Shown here piece after piece: positions 62,412 to 64,000 of a DNA stretch of 64,000 nucleotides (positions are counted from its first letter, which is position 1; each line of letters begins with the position of its first letter). The position numbers were made by a program, and so were the translations under genes. Source of the stretch: Fluviicola sp. (GTDB lineage Bacteria; Bacteroidota; Bacteroidia; Flavobacteriales_D; Crocinitomicaceae). Location of the stretch: assembly GCA_002734065.2 (NCBI GenBank), contig NVXU02000045.1:62001-126000 (forward strand), in the 5' to 3' direction. The notes beneath the pieces were generated by a model. That model saw only the letters and a list, made by a program, of their open reading frames with translations, was not told the origin of the DNA and searched no databases.

Positions 62412-62419
62412 CAAAAGTA
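62412..62419 (-). promoter_or_regulatory. -7 promoter box for the phosphatase gene (leaderless)
   Basis: On the minus strand TACTTTTG (62412-62419) fits TAnnTTTG and ends 4 bases before the ATG at 62407, so the mRNA would begin at the ATG. Confidence 0.5.
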
Positions 62420-62610
62420 GCAAAACAACGCTTCTTAAACATGATTTTTTGATTTACACAACAAAAAGGACTTAAAATTCTCCCGAATATTCATTCATAA
62501 TAGCAGATTACACCTTGAATACTACATTTTGAACATTTACAAGATATTTTCACCAACCAAACAAGGATGAGCAGCGTTATATAAGTACACAGACGTAATA
62601 TTTAATAACT

Positions 62611-63480
62611 ATGAGACAACTAAAAATCACAAAGCAGGTTACCAATCGCGAAACAGCTTCATTGGATAAATATCTTTTGGAGATTGGTCGTGTTGATTTA
62701 ATCACTGCAGAAGAAGAGGTTGAGTTGGCTCAGAAAATTAAAGCAGGAGACAAGAAAGCTTTGGAGAAATTAACCAAGGCAAACCTCCGATTTGTAGTGT
62801 CTGTAGCAAAGCAATATCAGAATCAAGGATTAGCCTTGCCAGATCTTATTAATGAAGGAAACGTTGGGTTAATCAAGGCCGCAAAACGATTTGACGAAAG
62901 TCGTGGATTTAAGTTTATTTCCTATGCTGTTTGGTGGATTCGTCAATCAATATTGCAAGCATTGGCAGAACAAGCAAGAGTAGTTCGTTTGCCTTTGAAT
63001 AAGATAGGGACAATAAGCAAAATCAATAAGGCTTTTTCAGAATTAGAGCAAAAATTCGAACGACCACCGTCTGCAGATGAATTGGCTGAATTTTTAGATT
63101 GCACAATCGATGATATTCATCAATCAATACAGAACACAGGTCGTCACGTTTCAATGGATGCACCTCTTATTGAAGGGGATGCTAGTTCATCGAGCATGTA
63201 TGATATTCTCCCGAATGATTCTCTTCCAGGACCCGAAAAGAAGTTGCTTTTGGATTCGTTGAGAACAGAAATAGAACGTTCTTTAACGACCTTAACAGCA
63301 CGAGAAGGAGAAGTAGTGAGAATGTTTTTTGGACTCAATGAAAAACCACCAATGACTTTAGAAGAAATTGGAGAACGTTTTGAATTGACAAGAGAAAGAG
63401 TAAGACAAATAAAGGAAAAAGCAATTCGTAGGTTACGACTTACGACCCGAAGCCGGATGTTAAAAACATACCTAGGTTAA
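62611..63480 (+). CDS. rpoD: Primary sigma factor RpoD (SigA-type)
   Basis: 289 residues, the short primary sigma typical of Bacteroidota, without the large 1.1 and non-conserved regions. Region 1.2 and 2 are clear ([69 protein letters not shown]), region 3 (VRLPLNKI), and region 4 with the helix-turn-helix [20 protein letters not shown]. It would read the TAnnTTTG promoters seen through the window. Promoter for the gene itself is not clear. Confidence 0.96.
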   Translation: MRQLKITKQVTNRETASLDKYLLEIGRVDLITAEEEVELAQKIKAGDKKALEKLTKANLRFVVSVAKQYQNQGLALPDLINEGNVGLIKAAKRFDESRGFKFISYAVWWIRQSILQALAEQARVVRLPLNKIGTISKINKAFSELEQKFERPPSADELAEFLDCTIDDIHQSIQNTGRHVSMDAPLIEGDASSSSMYDILPNDSLPGPEKKLLLDSLRTEIERSLTTLTAREGEVVRMFFGLNEKPPMTLEEIGERFELTRERVRQIKEKAIRRLRLTTRSRMLKTYLG

Positions 63481-64000
63481 GCGGGATCAACGTCAATGAC
63501 GATACGAATTGATTTATGAGAAGGAACGCTATAAAATTCATCAATAATATGATGAATGCGTTCCTTTACTTTTTTGTCTCCAGCATCTTTTTCTATTTTC
63601 AAAGTGATTTTTTTGAGAAATAAATTATGAATTCTCTTCACAACGGGAAATTCTGGGCCTAAAACACGTTCTTTGAAGGAGATTTTTAATTTATCTGCCA
63701 ATTCACTTGCTCCTTTGATAACAAGGTTCTCATCTCTATGCTTTAGTGTAATTTCTATGATTTTGAAAAATGGAGGGTAGAAGAAATTTTTTCTCTCAAC
63801 GATTTCACTCTCGTAAAACTCAACATAAGCGTGGTCAATTACCTTTTTTATGACCCAATGATCAGGATCTCCTGTTTGAATAACGACTTTCCCTCTTTTC
63901 TTTCTTCTACCCGCTCTTCCTGCAACTTGCGTCATGAGTTGAAAAGAACGTTCGAAAGCTCTAAAATTTGCTCTATTGAGAAGCATATCTGCGTCTAAAA
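63477..64000 (-). CDS. priA: Primosomal protein N' (PriA), C-terminal part
   Basis: About 174 residues of the C-terminus; the frame is open through the window edge ([20 protein letters not shown]). Helicase motif VI is [10 protein letters not shown] (about 19-28 from the visible ATG). The rest is the C-terminal domain ([34 protein letters not shown]). PriA restarts stalled replication forks. The end overlaps the rpoD stop by 4 bases, so the two are convergent with no spacer. Confidence 0.93.
   Translation of the reverse strand, partial: LDADMLLNRANFRAFERSFQLMTQVAGRAGRRKKRGKVVIQTGDPDHWVIKKVIDHAYVEFYESEIVERKNFFYPPFFKIIEITLKHRDENLVIKGASELADKLKISFKERVLGPEFPVVKRIHNLFLKKITLKIEKDAGDKKVKERIHHIIDEFYSVPSHKSIRIVIDVDPA

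Overview
The window is a low-GC stretch of bacterial chromosome from a member of the Bacteroidota, most likely the Flavobacteriales. The basis is gene content and signals: a fused SecDF, gliding genes gldF and gldG next to dnaN, type IX secretion (T9SS) C-terminal sorting domains of both type A and type B, a 289-residue primary sigma factor, a bacillithiol gene (bshB1), and many promoters of the Bacteroidota form TAnnTTTG, in several cases with a TTG about 18-22 bases upstream. A genus cannot be named from the sequence alone. I see no rRNA, tRNA, insertion sequence, phage or CRISPR array, and no gene-free stretch over about 300 bases.

Layout. 1-7.2 kb: end of an upstream gene, a GT4 glycosyltransferase, secDF, and a DUF5916 outer-membrane protein. 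7.3-12.6 kb (minus): gldF-gldG-DUF4340-like gene, dnaN and a small membrane protein. 12.8-17 kb (minus): two secreted T9SS proteins, one with a collagen-like stalk and an endosialidase-type chaperone domain. 17-22 kb: a small XRE regulator, a SAM hydrolase pair, phoH and purC, then small genes. 22-30 kb: a large AsmA protein, divergent from a fused cytochrome c synthase, then bshB1 and a HEPN-like gene. 30-40 kb: GreA-like protein, GT4 enzyme, cysteine desulfurase, YdeI-like protein, VWA protein, acyltransferase, pabB and tilS. 40-45 kb: two exported proteins, then an operon of a T9SS protein, a zinc-ribbon protein and a pentaheme cytochrome. 45-56 kb: mutS2, two EEP-family enzymes, the rsfS-ftsH-DUF2007-cdsA operon divergent from birA, and pyrE. 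56-64 kb: remnants of a T9SS protein, a polytopic membrane protein, htpG, a TerB/DnaJ protein, an RsmI-like methylase with a tyrosine phosphatase, rpoD and the end of priA.

How the parts fit. Several genes serve the envelope and secretion (SecDF, GldFG, AsmA, CdsA, acyltransferase, FtsH), and at least three products carry T9SS signals and should cross the outer membrane by that route. Others are core information and stress functions (dnaN, mutS2, xth, rpoD, priA, tilS, rsfS, htpG, DnaJ-like).

Most unusual signal. Many intergenic gaps are filled with short repeated words that begin at, or inside, the stop codon of the preceding gene. They often continue through a small module into the complementary words before the next gene. 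At least seven genes have their stop codon, and sometimes their last residues, made of the repeat. Separate repeat families are also present: palindromes with the core GTACGGG, inverted TCCTCCCCC repeats, and GAATCTTTCGCG elements. Other points: a sigma-54-like promoter before htpG, genes whose promoter box ends 4-6 bases before the ATG (probable leaderless mRNAs), and an XRE regulator whose Shine-Dalgarno lies in a perfect hairpin.
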